Below are positions 36,901 through 44,097 of a stretch of 64,000 nucleotides of DNA, in pieces. A model generated the notes under the pieces. The model searched no databases. It was not told the DNA's origin and saw only the letters and a list, made by a program, of their open reading frames with translations. Each line of letters opens with the position of its first letter. Within the stretch, counting starts at the first letter, position 1. The position numbers were made by a program, and so were the translations under genes. This DNA is from Gavia stellata (Eukaryota > Chordata > Aves > Gaviiformes > Gaviidae): contig NC_082603.1 of assembly GCF_030936135.1 (NCBI RefSeq), positions 29,327,236 to 29,391,235 on the forward strand, written 5' to 3'.

Positions 36901-39312
36901 GCTACCGTTTAAACACCCTGGACAAGTTTAAACAGGATTGTTCTCACACCAAGATTTTTCTTACATCAATGATAATTGTTTAGCAGTTAAGTAACTATTT
37001 AAATACATATCAATGCACAGTGAACACTTAGAGAAACATTTTGATTTCCCAAATTACCCAAAACAAGCAATACAAGCCCATGAAATTCCACATATAGATG
37101 AATTTAAATACAATATACATTTCGGTAAAGATAACTACCCACTCATAGCTCTAATGAACAAAACCAACTTTGATTATGACAATAATTTTTGTCCCAACAA
37201 ACTCACTTTTGAAAATACGTTCCGCAATCTGTCAGAACTCTTTTGTTTTTATGATCACTGTATTTGAGAAGATAATATATAACATTTTCCACTAAGTTAA
37301 GACTGACATCACCAGACGGTCACATTAAGCCCGCTGTGACTGATCTGCAGTATACATCATCAATAATGCATGAACAGAGGAGAAGGTGTATATGCATCAT
37401 CAAATCACCTGCCATTAAGTTTACTTAGGAGGTTTGGTATATAGTTAGCAGACATAGGTATGTTTTACTTTCAGCCACACTGAAGTTCTCCTTCCTTGTG
37501 TCTGTTCTGTGCAAGGCTCACTTCCCACAAATGGAAGTCAGTTTGAAAAGATGTGACACTCTGCTTCCAAGTGAAAAAAATCTGTTAAGCACAGAGAGTA
37601 GGATTTGTGGGAATGTTGGTATTAGTTTATTCTATGCTACAAGCAAACACACTGTCCAATTCTCTACATGCAGAGGAGGTTCCTGAGCCTCTAAATAGAT
37701 AGCCAGTGACAGTTTTCAATGGATTTCCCAAGCTTCATAACTGCGCTGCTTCAGGTAGTAAAGGCACACGTTTCCTAAGCTGACAGTCTCTGTGACTGTG
37801 AACTCTCCAGGAAGATGAGCCTCCTGCAAAGTAACATGCGTAAGAATGCCAGCAGGAGAGGCAAGCAGAGATCCAGAGGAATGAGCAAGGAAGTAGGGCA
37901 AGAAGGGAGGGAGCAAGTTTCTCCCTAAGCCAATGGGCACAGTCCTCTTCACGCAGCCAGCAAGGAATTTCACTGTCAACCAATGTCACTGCAAATCCAA
38001 AATTCAGTTCCAGGCTTAGGCAGATTCTCCACTGGCTGCACAGATTAGACATCATGAAGAGTAAAGATAAAAAATCCCCCACATCTCTAACAAGGGCTGA
38101 ACAATCTTCTGCCTAACAGAAATAAGTTACAATAGTGTCCCTTCAAGAATGACTGCCTTACAGCATCCCAGGAGCTCAACCTCCGCTGGCTGTTCTCAGC
38201 TGAATCTCTCACTGCAAGAAGGCCACAAATGCTGTGTGCTGCACTCAGGGAAGGTGATCTTTTTTGGGACTTTCGGATGTATTACTCAGAAATATACAAA
38301 TGAAGACACAAGCAAGACAGCAGCATGAAAGTAATTTCTGTCTAAAGTCACTAACATTTGTGTTAAAATCTGGAAGCCCATCTAAAATGGGAAGAGTAAC
38401 AGCCTTTTTTTAAATTGGTATCTGCTCTGTAATACTTCAACCACATTTCACACCTCAGCTTAACACTTTTGGAATGGAGCTGCCTGGACAACGGCTGCAA
38501 ACTAACAATTCGATGTCGCTGTGCCTCGAAAACGTAGCATCGCAGCAGAGTCATTGAACAAGTACTGATTTTTTTTTTCTCTCTATGCAAGCCCCAAGCC
38601 TATTACTGTATACAAACCAGAGAGCCCATCTTCAGAAGAAACACACCCGTGAACCCCCATTTTTCACAGAGAGGCCCCTAACTCCGCCGGTCACCAAGGT
38701 GAGCCCGATTTCAAGCACCTGAGGCTACAGCCGTGCTGGAGTGCCCGCTGTGCTCGGGGCAGGCCGGCACCCAGCCCCGCACGCTCCCGCACCCCCCTCC
38801 TCCCGCCGGCCGGGGCTGGTTTTCCGTGGGCAGGCGGGGAGGGGAGGCCCCAGCCTACCCCAGAGACCAACCGGGGGCTGCCTCAACGGCAGCGGCTCGT
38901 CCTCCCCCCAGCCCTCCTTAAGCCTTCCCGGGCCAACGGCCTCCGGGGGGAGGCTCGACGCCGCCGGCCCTCACCGGTACTGCTTGGGGTCGCTGGGGGA
39001 CTTGACGATGTCGGGGTCGCCGAGGTTGGCGCCGGGACCGATGTCGCCGCGGTCCTCCTCTTCCCCGTGAGGCGAGCGGCCTCTGGAGTCGCGGCTGCCC
39101 TCCCCGGCCTGCTGCCCCACCGTCAGCTCCGGGCAGCTGTGGCTGGATGTCGCCTTGTTCCTACCGGGCATGGCGGCGGTCGCACCACACCACTGCGGCT
39201 GGGCAACGGCACGCAGCGACCGGCCGCCTCCCGCCAGGCCGCGGGCCGCCGCCGCCGCCCCCACCCACACTGCTCGGCCCCTCCGTGCGAAGGCGGCCGC
39301 GAGACTGCGCAT
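9750..39312 (-). CDS. NRDC: Nardilysin (N-arginine dibasic convertase), complete, 31 coding exons
   Basis: M16-family zinc metallopeptidase that cleaves at the N-side of Arg in dibasic sites, promotes ectodomain shedding and has nuclear, cytosolic and mitochondrial roles. Thirty-one exons join with every codon phase matching and no stop: 1115 codons from ATG 39171, or 1162 from an in-frame ATG at 39312 (human about 1151). Numbering from 39171: acidic domain about 94-165 (exon 33933-34257), zinc motif HFLEH at 197-201, third zinc ligand Glu at 278, an exact HxxEH-X76-E spacing typical of M16 enzymes. Inactive M16 repeats follow, with conserved blocks such as [19 protein letters not shown] and VTVYYQ, ending LPYHKILK. 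Exon 25011-25069 has a GC donor. The first intron (34258-38974) is the longest. Acts in the same locus as OSBPL9 and RAB3B by synteny only. The choice of start codon is the one uncertain part. Confidence 0.97.
10191..10280 (-). CDS. NRDC: NRDC exon 30
   Basis: Acceptor CTGTTTCAG, donor GTGAGT. Encodes [20 protein letters not shown] then [10 protein letters not shown]. Confidence 0.96.
10521..10637 (-). CDS. NRDC: NRDC exon 29
   Basis: Acceptor AATGTAG, weak donor GTTGGT. Encodes [20 protein letters not shown] then [19 protein letters not shown]. Confidence 0.96.
10932..11022 (-). CDS. NRDC: NRDC exon 28
   Basis: Acceptor CTTTTTTAG, donor GTAAAG. Encodes [20 protein letters not shown] then [10 protein letters not shown]. 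Confidence 0.96.
11023..12576 (-). other. NRDC: NRDC intron with a GC-rich patch
   Basis: About 1.55 kb. The part 12350-12560 is much richer in G+C than its surroundings and open in several frames on both strands; no known protein is recognised in it. Confidence 0.6.
12577..12660 (-). CDS. NRDC: NRDC exon 27
   Basis: Acceptor AAG at 12663-12661 preceded by T12 and C15 homopolymers; donor GTAAGT. Encodes [20 protein letters not shown] then ATQATKY. Confidence 0.96.
12664..12690. repeat. A12 G15 homopolymer tract
   Basis: Twelve A followed by fifteen G on the plus strand. Read on the NRDC strand it is C15 T12, the polypyrimidine tract of the acceptor for the exon at 12577-12660. Confidence 0.9.
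13296..13348 (-). CDS. NRDC: NRDC exon 26
   Basis: Acceptor CGTTTCAG, donor GTGAGT. Encodes [17 protein letters not shown], a conserved M16 block (LRTKQTLGY is split over this and the next exon). Confidence 0.95.
13718..13765 (-). CDS. NRDC: NRDC exon 25
   Basis: Acceptor CTTTCTAG, donor GTAAGT. A 48-bp, phase 0-0 exon encoding [16 protein letters not shown]. Confidence 0.95.
14225..14363 (-). CDS. NRDC: NRDC exon 24
   Basis: Acceptor TCCCTTCAG, donor GTAATG. Encodes [20 protein letters not shown] then [20 protein letters not shown]. Confidence 0.97.
14667..14698 (-). CDS. NRDC: NRDC exon 23, 32-bp microexon
   Basis: Acceptor CTTTCCTAG, donor GTGAGT. Encodes only [10 protein letters not shown] plus two bases; both phases fit neighbours and the peptide is conserved in nardilysin. 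Confidence 0.93.
14699..15975 (-). other. NRDC: NRDC intron, nothing else seen
   Basis: About 1.3 kb with longish chance ORFs on both strands (for example 15210-15638 minus) that show no family resemblance. Confidence 0.6.
15976..16138 (-). CDS. NRDC: NRDC exon 22
   Basis: Acceptor CATTGCAG, donor GTAAGT. Encodes [20 protein letters not shown], then a Leu/Ser-rich helix and [16 protein letters not shown]. Confidence 0.97.
16501..16628 (-). CDS. NRDC: NRDC exon 21
   Basis: Acceptor CTTTACAG, donor GTGAGT. Encodes [20 protein letters not shown] then [20 protein letters not shown]. Confidence 0.97.
17785..17935 (-). CDS. NRDC: NRDC exon 20
   Basis: Acceptor CTCCATCCAG, donor GTGAGT. Encodes [20 protein letters not shown] then [20 protein letters not shown] and [10 protein letters not shown]. 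Confidence 0.97.
19047..19098 (-). CDS. NRDC: NRDC exon 19
   Basis: Acceptor CCACACCAG, donor GTAAGG. Encodes [16 protein letters not shown]; 52 bp. Confidence 0.95.
19843..19962 (-). CDS. NRDC: NRDC exon 18
   Basis: Acceptor TTCATTAG, donor GTAAAT. Encodes [20 protein letters not shown] then the [15 protein letters not shown] block. Confidence 0.97.
20566..20652 (-). CDS. NRDC: NRDC exon 17
   Basis: Acceptor TTTTAATAG, donor GTAAGG. Encodes [20 protein letters not shown] then LPEENKYI. Confidence 0.96.
21189..21312 (-). CDS. NRDC: NRDC exon 16
   Basis: Acceptor AACTTGTAG, donor GTAAAA. Encodes [20 protein letters not shown] then a Cys/His-containing segment ending WFGTQYSVE. Confidence 0.97.
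21587..21691 (-). CDS. NRDC: NRDC exon 15
   Basis: Acceptor TGTTTACAG, donor GTAAAT. Encodes [20 protein letters not shown] then [15 protein letters not shown]. Confidence 0.97.
21692..24346 (-). other. NRDC: NRDC intron with a CR1 fragment
   Basis: About 2.65 kb; apart from the CR1 fragment at 23259-23533 no feature is recognised. Confidence 0.7.
23259..23533 (-). mobile_element. CR1 LINE 3' fragment
   Basis: Within an NRDC intron, same strand as the gene. On the minus strand it encodes [20 protein letters not shown] and [19 protein letters not shown], then ends at the CR1 3' terminus (plus strand CACAGAATCACTAAGGTTGG). The reading frame across the fragment is intact. Confidence 0.9.
24347..24401 (-). 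CDS. NRDC: NRDC exon 14
   Basis: Acceptor CCTTTACAG, donor GTATTC. Encodes [18 protein letters not shown]. Confidence 0.96.
25011..25069 (-). CDS. NRDC: NRDC exon 13 with a GC splice donor
   Basis: Acceptor GTCTGCAG. Encodes [19 protein letters not shown]. Frame demands the exon end at AAAAG (25011), so the intron begins GCAAGT; the nearest GT, four bases on, would break the frame. Confidence 0.94.
25148..25268 (-). CDS. NRDC: NRDC exon 12
   Basis: Acceptor TTCCATAG, donor GTATGG. Encodes [20 protein letters not shown] then [20 protein letters not shown]. Confidence 0.97.
25694..25771 (-). CDS. NRDC: NRDC exon 11
   Basis: Acceptor TCTTTTAG, donor GTATGT. Encodes [20 protein letters not shown], a very conserved M16 block (core [14 protein letters not shown]). 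Confidence 0.97.
26174..26243 (-). CDS. NRDC: NRDC exon 10
   Basis: Acceptor GTGTTCAG, donor GTATGG. Encodes [20 protein letters not shown], a conserved strand of the second M16 repeat. Confidence 0.96.
26433..26506 (-). CDS. NRDC: NRDC exon 9
   Basis: Acceptor TTTTAAG, donor GTAAGT. Encodes [20 protein letters not shown] and KLYR. Confidence 0.96.
27065..27122 (-). CDS. NRDC: NRDC exon 8
   Basis: Acceptor CTTATTAG, donor GTAAGA. Encodes [18 protein letters not shown]. Confidence 0.96.
28638..28760 (-). CDS. NRDC: NRDC exon 7
   Basis: Acceptor TTTACAG, donor GTAACA. Encodes [20 protein letters not shown], then the [20 protein letters not shown] block conserved in M16 enzymes. Confidence 0.97.
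29700..29795 (-). CDS. NRDC: NRDC exon 6
   Basis: Acceptor TTAACAG, donor GTAAGT. Completes the Glu zinc ligand and encodes [20 protein letters not shown] then [11 protein letters not shown]. Confidence 0.97.
30999..31072 (-). CDS. NRDC: NRDC exon 5
   Basis: Acceptor TTTTGTAG, donor GTAAGA. Encodes [20 protein letters not shown] and AVDS; the codon for the third zinc-ligand Glu is split between this exon and the next. Confidence 0.97.
31073..32860 (-). other. NRDC: NRDC intron with an old repeat
   Basis: About 1.8 kb; only the probable ancient CR1 stretch at 31361-31555 stands out. Confidence 0.65.
31361..31555 (-). mobile_element. Probable ancient CR1-type repeat, degraded
   Basis: Segments such as ATCATACCAGATCAGACAAG, CAGTATCAGATGCCTCAGAG and GTTTCTTCCTAACTCCAGGC resemble 3' ends of old CR1 families widespread in turtles, crocodilians and birds. 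Recognition is from memory of the family pattern; it is diverged and the limits are uncertain. Confidence 0.5.
32861..33014 (-). CDS. NRDC: NRDC exon 4
   Basis: Acceptor TGTTCCAG, donor GTAACT. Encodes [20 protein letters not shown], then [20 protein letters not shown], the most conserved block after the zinc motif. Confidence 0.98.
33659..33740 (-). CDS. NRDC: NRDC exon 3, zinc motif HFLEH
   Basis: Acceptor TTCTCTAG, donor GTATGT. Encodes [20 protein letters not shown] then AHFLEH. The two His are zinc ligands and the Glu is the catalytic base of inverted-zincin M16 peptidases. Confidence 0.98.
33933..34257 (-). CDS. NRDC: NRDC exon 2, acidic domain
   Basis: Acceptor TTCTTTCAG, donor GTATGT. 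Encodes [20 protein letters not shown], then about 70 residues dominated by Asp and Glu, then a basic RKRGCTEKQ end. The acidic insert is the feature that separates nardilysin from insulysin; it binds polyamines and modulates activity. Confidence 0.97.
34846..34918. repeat. Compound TG/TA microsatellite with inverted-repeat arm
   Basis: TTCTCTGTGTGTGTA is followed at once by TACACACAGAGAA, an inverted repeat, then (TA)n, (GT)n and (TA)n runs. It is in the first NRDC intron. Confidence 0.85.
35279..35341 (-). mobile_element. CR1 LINE 3' end, different subfamily
   Basis: CACAGAATAATAGAGTTGCT, then GGTTGGAAGGGACCTTTAAA and GGTCATCTAGTCCAACCCCC is the general CR1 3' end of birds, distinct from the other three copies. 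About 63 bp, in the long first NRDC intron. Confidence 0.82.
38975..39312 (-). CDS. NRDC: NRDC exon 1 coding part
   Basis: From ATG 39171 it encodes [17 protein letters not shown] and on to [12 protein letters not shown], the conserved nardilysin N-terminus; donor GTGAGG at 38974. An in-frame ATG at 39312 would add 47 residues rich in Ala, Arg and Gly without Asp or Glu, like the extra N-terminus of human NRDC. The 39171 ATG has a good Kozak context (GCCGCCATG); the 39312 ATG has C at -3 and is weak. Confidence 0.85.
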
Positions 39313-39317
39313 GCGCC
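39306..39317. promoter_or_regulatory. NRF1-type palindromic site
   Basis: TGCGCATGCGCC matches the NRF1 consensus with its palindromic core GCGCATGCGC (39307-39316). It lies just upstream of the conserved NRDC start and contains the upstream in-frame ATG (39310-39312). Occupancy is inferred, not shown. Confidence 0.65.
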
Positions 39318-39767
39318 GCCAGCGGCGGCGGCCGCCCGCGACCCGGCCAGCTTCCGCCGCACGAGGAAGTAGCGGTGACGGTTGCGACGGCTCGAGACCG
39401 CACCAGTCACCGCCCGCTGCGGTGCCAGGTGGGGAAAACGGACCAATCCCAAGCCCTCACTTGGTCGGGGGGTTCTCTGATTGATGGAGAGAAAGCTGGT
39501 GGCGTGGGAGGGGTGGGAGAAACCATAGATGGGGTGAGAGACGGAAGGAAAGGCAGCCCCTTTCAGAAATCAGACCGAGAGGACAGAGAACTCAGAGGTA
39601 GGAGAGAAAGACAGAATATAGAGCCACATCCCGGGAACTCCTCTCCATGCCGTTGCGATCCGACATTTATACCCGCCTGCCGTGTTAGCTGCCCCCCCCG
39701 CTCTTCCGTTGGAATAGTCCAACCCCGGTTGGTGAAGACCGGCCGCCTCCTCTCATTTCATTCAACT

Positions 39768-39808
39768 ATTGGTCCGAGTGGCTGTCGCTCACTCCTGACA
39801 AGACCAAT
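39768..39808. promoter_or_regulatory. Paired CCAAT boxes in opposite orientation
   Basis: ATTGG at 39768-39772 and CCAAT at 39804-39808 are 36 bp apart start to start, in the outer half of the CpG island. NF-Y pairs at about this spacing mark TATA-less promoters. They are about 450 bp from the presumed NRDC start, so may serve a divergent plus-strand transcript. Confidence 0.4.
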
Positions 39809-40050
39809 CAGCCCGCGCAGGCTGCCCGAGGAGGGGCGTCACGCGCAGTCCCTCAGCGCAGGGTGAGGCCCTTCGCGGTGGTGGCGGGGCCGGTCGTTCC
39901 AGCCGGTGTTCGTGGCCCAGCTTGAGACCGAGCCGGTGACGTGCAGGGCCAAGGCTCCGTCTGCCGGCCCAGCTCCCCAGCGGATATCGCCGGCAGCAGC
40001 TCCGGCACCGGCGGTGAAATCCGGCGGTTGGGCCGAGCCAAACGCGGTGA

Positions 40051-41233
40051 ACCGGAGACTGATGACTGCTGATTTTTTGAGTTTGTGTTGTTCCCCTAAT
40101 GGTATCCTTAATAGCTTAAAGTTTGCAGCCATGGCTATTTAACAGAAAAGACTGTCTCTATTCTTGATCCGGCCCAGCCTTTGCAGTTCAGTAGGTCTCA
40201 GCATTTTCCGATTTGTGAATATACTTTTTTTCCCTGTGAAACTGCAGTGTCAGTGGAGCAAGTTCAAGTCTTGACAAGAGGAATGCTGCTTTTCCTCTTG
40301 TCTTGCATCTCTTCGAAGCTGGCGTTTCCAAATGGCATATATTGCCAACGTCCTTTTTCTTGTAATGCTTTGAGAGCTGTTGTTTGCTGTTGCACCTGTA
40401 ACATCACTTCTGCATTGTTCCACATCTGTTCAGTTTTCTGCTATTCCTGTAGTTATTTTGTGCGCCTGTGTAAGTCTACATTGACTGCAAAAGTCAATGA
40501 TGAAAGTCAAGTAAAAGGGTCAGAGGCTAATACAAATGAGGGGCGCTGTCTGAAATACAAGTAAGATCATTTAGACTGGATGTCTACCCAGTGTTTCACT
40601 GCTTTATTTCTCCACAAGATGGAAGCCAAGACCCATGTCTAACCCAGAGCCTCCTGTACAGCTTTTAATGGAGAATTGCACACACAGTGCTGTATTGTAC
40701 AAGCCACAGAGAAGCTTGTGAAGAGCAGTCACCTCTTTCCTTTCAAATTCTAGTACCCCTTTTTTTTAATCTTGTAATCATACTATTTTATCAATACTAC
40801 TGTCCTAGGCCACTGCCAGTCAAAGTAAAGGTTCTATACAAAAACCGCATGAAGAATTTTGGGTTTGTCTTTGGTGCAAGCAAGTCTGTTATTTCCCTTG
40901 CCCTGACAAATTATTGTCTTGCATTCTGCCATTACCTCTTACAAGTTATTACAAGTAACAATTACAAGTAACAATTACTATTGACTCACCGTTGATACAG
41001 CTGCGTGCCACTTAAAGCAAAAGGCTTTTTCTGTATTCATTCACTGCTTTTAATGGAAATCTAAGAGATGATGGGATACCTCTCTCCATTAATATTTAAT
41101 TTATGCATCAGTTGCCTGTGATGATTTGATTTCTTATTTGGAATAAACTCTGCAGGATTTCTGCACCAAATACTAGGTTTCTCCCTGTGTGCAATATAGG
41201 GCAGGGTAGAAGTCATAACCGTCTTTTCCAGTT
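40051..41233. other. Intergenic, no supported gene
   Basis: AT-rich sequence between the CpG island and the RAB3B 3' side. It holds a Cys-rich plus-strand open frame (about 40181-40564, no ATG at its start) ending at a good splice donor GTAAGA (40561), but no recognisable protein. A TTTATT at 40603-40608 could be a distal minus-strand poly(A) signal. Confidence 0.5.
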
Positions 41234-41327
41234 CACAGAATCACTAAGGTTGGAAAAGACCTGTAAGATCATCAAGTCCAACCATCAACCAAAAAAACCC
41301 ACCACCATACCCATTAAGCCATGTCCC
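41234..41327 (-). mobile_element. CR1 LINE 3' end, short fragment
   Basis: CACAGAATCACTAAGGTTGG start, then AAAAGACCTG and CATCAAGTCCAACCATCAAC match the 3' end of the copies at 23259 and 54160. Only about 94 bp remain. Confidence 0.85.
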
Positions 41328-41761
41328 AGTTCTTCAGACTGTACTGCCATGTAGCTACTTGCTGGCTTGTGCTGTAAAAACCAATTCTGCCCATCCTAGC
41401 TTGAAGGGCCTGGAATGTACTTGTATTCTTCTTTGAAAAAAAATAAAAAAAATACATCTGACATGACTGGAACACAATGAAACACAATTATATATTGGGT
41501 AGAAAAGGGAAAAGTCTTTTTTGCTAGGAAAAAAGTAGTAAGTAAAACAAAAGAACTGAAATTTCATTTCTGTTGAATCAGTTTTCTTTTACCATTGAGC
41601 TGCTGAGCTAACAAATCATTATTTGCACTGAGGTACTCCATTATCCCTGCACAGCTCAATATCATCGCTCCCTGCTGTGGAAGTTTTTGTTTCTTTTTGC
41701 TAGGTACACAAGTTGGCCTAAAACCTGCTTCTGCTACAAAATTAAAACACTGCACTGCACG

Positions 41762-43909
41762 TTTATTGGCCAAATAATCCTTCTCTTCAATGTGTTTTAA
41801 ATCCGCACAGATTCCAGATTGATGGGCTCAAGGGTCATCACCCTGTCAAAAAAGATAAATGTAGTCTGATGTATTTTAAAAGCGTTAAAAAGATACCTTT
41901 CTTTACACATGCACACGATTGCCTAATGTGCTAGTAATGCAGCTCACACAAGGTCTCTGGCCACACCCAGTGACTACATTTCTCTTTATTTTGCAGTTTC
42001 AGGGGTTTAGATACAATAACCACACACCTAGCACTGCACAAATCACACATTCAGGACTAGATCATACACACCCAAAATATGTCACAGTAAAGATTTCTGA
42101 AAGCAACATACAAACAAATGAAGGGATCAAGCCTTTCGCACAATGAGCTCAAACTACATCGATGTAGTTGCATTTTTCTCTAGAATATTGTGCTTTTTTC
42201 TTAGAACTATTACACTCTTGAGACACAATAGAACAAAATTACAAAGCATTCACTAGTGTCATGATCCAGCAAATTACAGTGCAGTGGGCAGATACTCGAC
42301 TCCAGTTTCTGACATCAGAAAGTCTCCTCGGTCAGAGGAGTTCATAGGCCTAAGGTGAAGCCATGAAGCTCTTCAGAATTTTCAGTTTAAGACAGCAAAC
42401 TCTCCGTATCCGCCTAATCTGCATTTACCAACACAATTTGCAGTCACCGTTTAGAGCTGGGATGCACAAAGGCGTGATCATAAACAAAGGCATACAGTGT
42501 ATATAATTTCACAGATTCGCAAAAGCAGTTCTTCCATATATTTCAGAGAAATACAAGCTCTGCCTGTGGCAAATGCACACAGAGTTCTACACAAAGATGT
42601 AGAAGTTTTGTAATTTTAGAGGTGTTGGAAGTCTGAGTATATTTTAGTTGTTAAGTATTAAAAATTTTTCCTCCCTTCAAAGGATGATGCAACAAACGTC
42701 CATAGAATAACTCTAACAGGTCGTCTTTGCCATTTTTCATTTGCAGTTATGTTTTATTAATCAATCTTCCTTTTTTTAAATTATACTTGGTGATTGAATC
42801 TGAAACCAGAAAAACTATCCCCACACAGGCATCCAACTAGCACAAAATTAAAAAAATAACAAAATGCAGAAAGAAAAATCTAATAATATTGGCACTAATA
42901 CTTGCCAACACTCACATTTTGGCTCCTGATATTTTAATCTTTCTGAGACAGTGGTGTTCCAAGTCTTATTTGTCAGATTTTGCCTCCAACTAAGCATGCA
43001 GCAGCCAATTCCTCCTTTCCTTTGTCCTGCAACAAATCCACCAACAGACCAGATCCAAACCTGGAGGATAAAACTACAGGATACCAGGGAAAAGCTGCAG
43101 GACAGTCAGCTCATGGACTTCTAGAAACAAACAACTTAGGGGCAGCAAGGTGCCGAACACAGCAACACCCCCAGCACTCCACAAGCCATTACTGGTGGCT
43201 GTGGAGAAGGTTGCACCAGCCAAGAGCAGGTACAGCTGCAAGGCCTTCTCCTCCTCCTCCCCTGCCTGGCAGCTTTGACTCATCCATGTGTTCTTCCTCC
43301 ATTTAGGGGCTTGACACAAAATCCACCCCCCATGCTCTTGGCTTTCTGGAGGACCTCAAACTGTCAGACAGAAATAAACGGCTTTCTGCTCCATCATACA
43401 GAAAAACTGAGGTCCATGTCTAGAGGACAACAACAATGATGCAAAATACCTGCGGACAATTTTTTTTTTTTTTAACGTTAAAAAAAGCGCATATTCTTGC
43501 TTTATAAGAGATTTTTGTCCCCATTTTCTTTTAGACCTGGTCCCCTTCTGATGGGTTTTTATGTTTCCTGCTGTTCTTGACATAAAAACTCTTTCTGCAG
43601 TAGAGGAATTTATAATTAAAAATGCAACATTCTCTGTGGAAATGACACTTGCAACACTGTACAATTCTTTTTCTTCAGTGTAACTCACATTAACACTAGG
43701 TGCACTTACAATATTTATTCAGATTTTTGTTTTTTAAATTATTGGATGAAGAAATATATAATATTAACACTCCAGCACATTAAACAAACATACCAGTTTC
43801 CTACAACAAAGACTTCTGCCTTTGGGACTACGTGATAGTACACCACCACAAATGAAAAGATAAAATGTAGTCAGGAAAGGAGAAGGACATTTCTCAGCGA
43901 GAAAGGTCA
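41762..43909 (-). other. RAB3B: Probable RAB3B 3' UTR
   Basis: Sequence downstream of the RAB3B stop with no coding signal. Minus-strand AATAAA candidates are at 43714-43719, 42753-42758, 41985-41990 and 41762-41767. Mammalian RAB3B has a very long 3' UTR, so the distal sites are plausible, but the true end cannot be seen from sequence. Confidence 0.4.
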
Positions 43910-44097
43910 CTAGCACGAGCAGTTCTGCTGCGAAGGGGGTGGGTTGTCTGTGAGTCGCATGCTCCTTCCTGAAGTGCCCCTGGAAGGGTCTGATTCTATA
44001 CTCTCCGACATCTTTTCACAGATTATATCCACAAGACGCTCAAACACCTGCCTTACATTGATGTTTTCTTTGGCACTAGCTTCAAAATAGTCAAAAC
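43910..44097 (-). CDS. RAB3B: RAB3B terminal coding exon
   Basis: Acceptor CTCACAG, stop TAG at 43912-43910. Encodes [20 protein letters not shown], then a variable Ser/Pro-rich tail ending QQNCSC; the last CSC is the prenylation signal. Confidence 0.97.

Larger units (their letters stand above)
34258..38974 (-). other. NRDC: NRDC first intron
   Basis: About 4.7 kb, AT-rich until the CpG island begins near 38700. Holds the microsatellite at 34846-34918 and the short CR1 end at 35279-35341. No coding signal recognised. Confidence 0.75.
38700..40050. promoter_or_regulatory. NRDC: CpG island / NRDC promoter region
   Basis: A sharp rise in G+C and CpG density, unlike the AT-rich flanks, spans NRDC exon 1 and about 750 bp upstream. 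No TATA box is apparent next to exon 1. ETS-type GGAA cores (39351-39356 on the minus strand, 39365-39370 on the plus strand), a CRE half site TGACG (39376-39380), and three CCAAT elements (39443, 39768 inverted, 39804) are seen. The edges are judged by eye. Confidence 0.8.

Noticed and set aside
39147-39866. 239-codon plus-strand open frame across the CpG island
   Set aside because: It is antisense to NRDC exon 1 and its promoter; long chance frames are common in CpG-rich DNA, and the composition (Pro/Arg/Gly/Ala) shows no domain.
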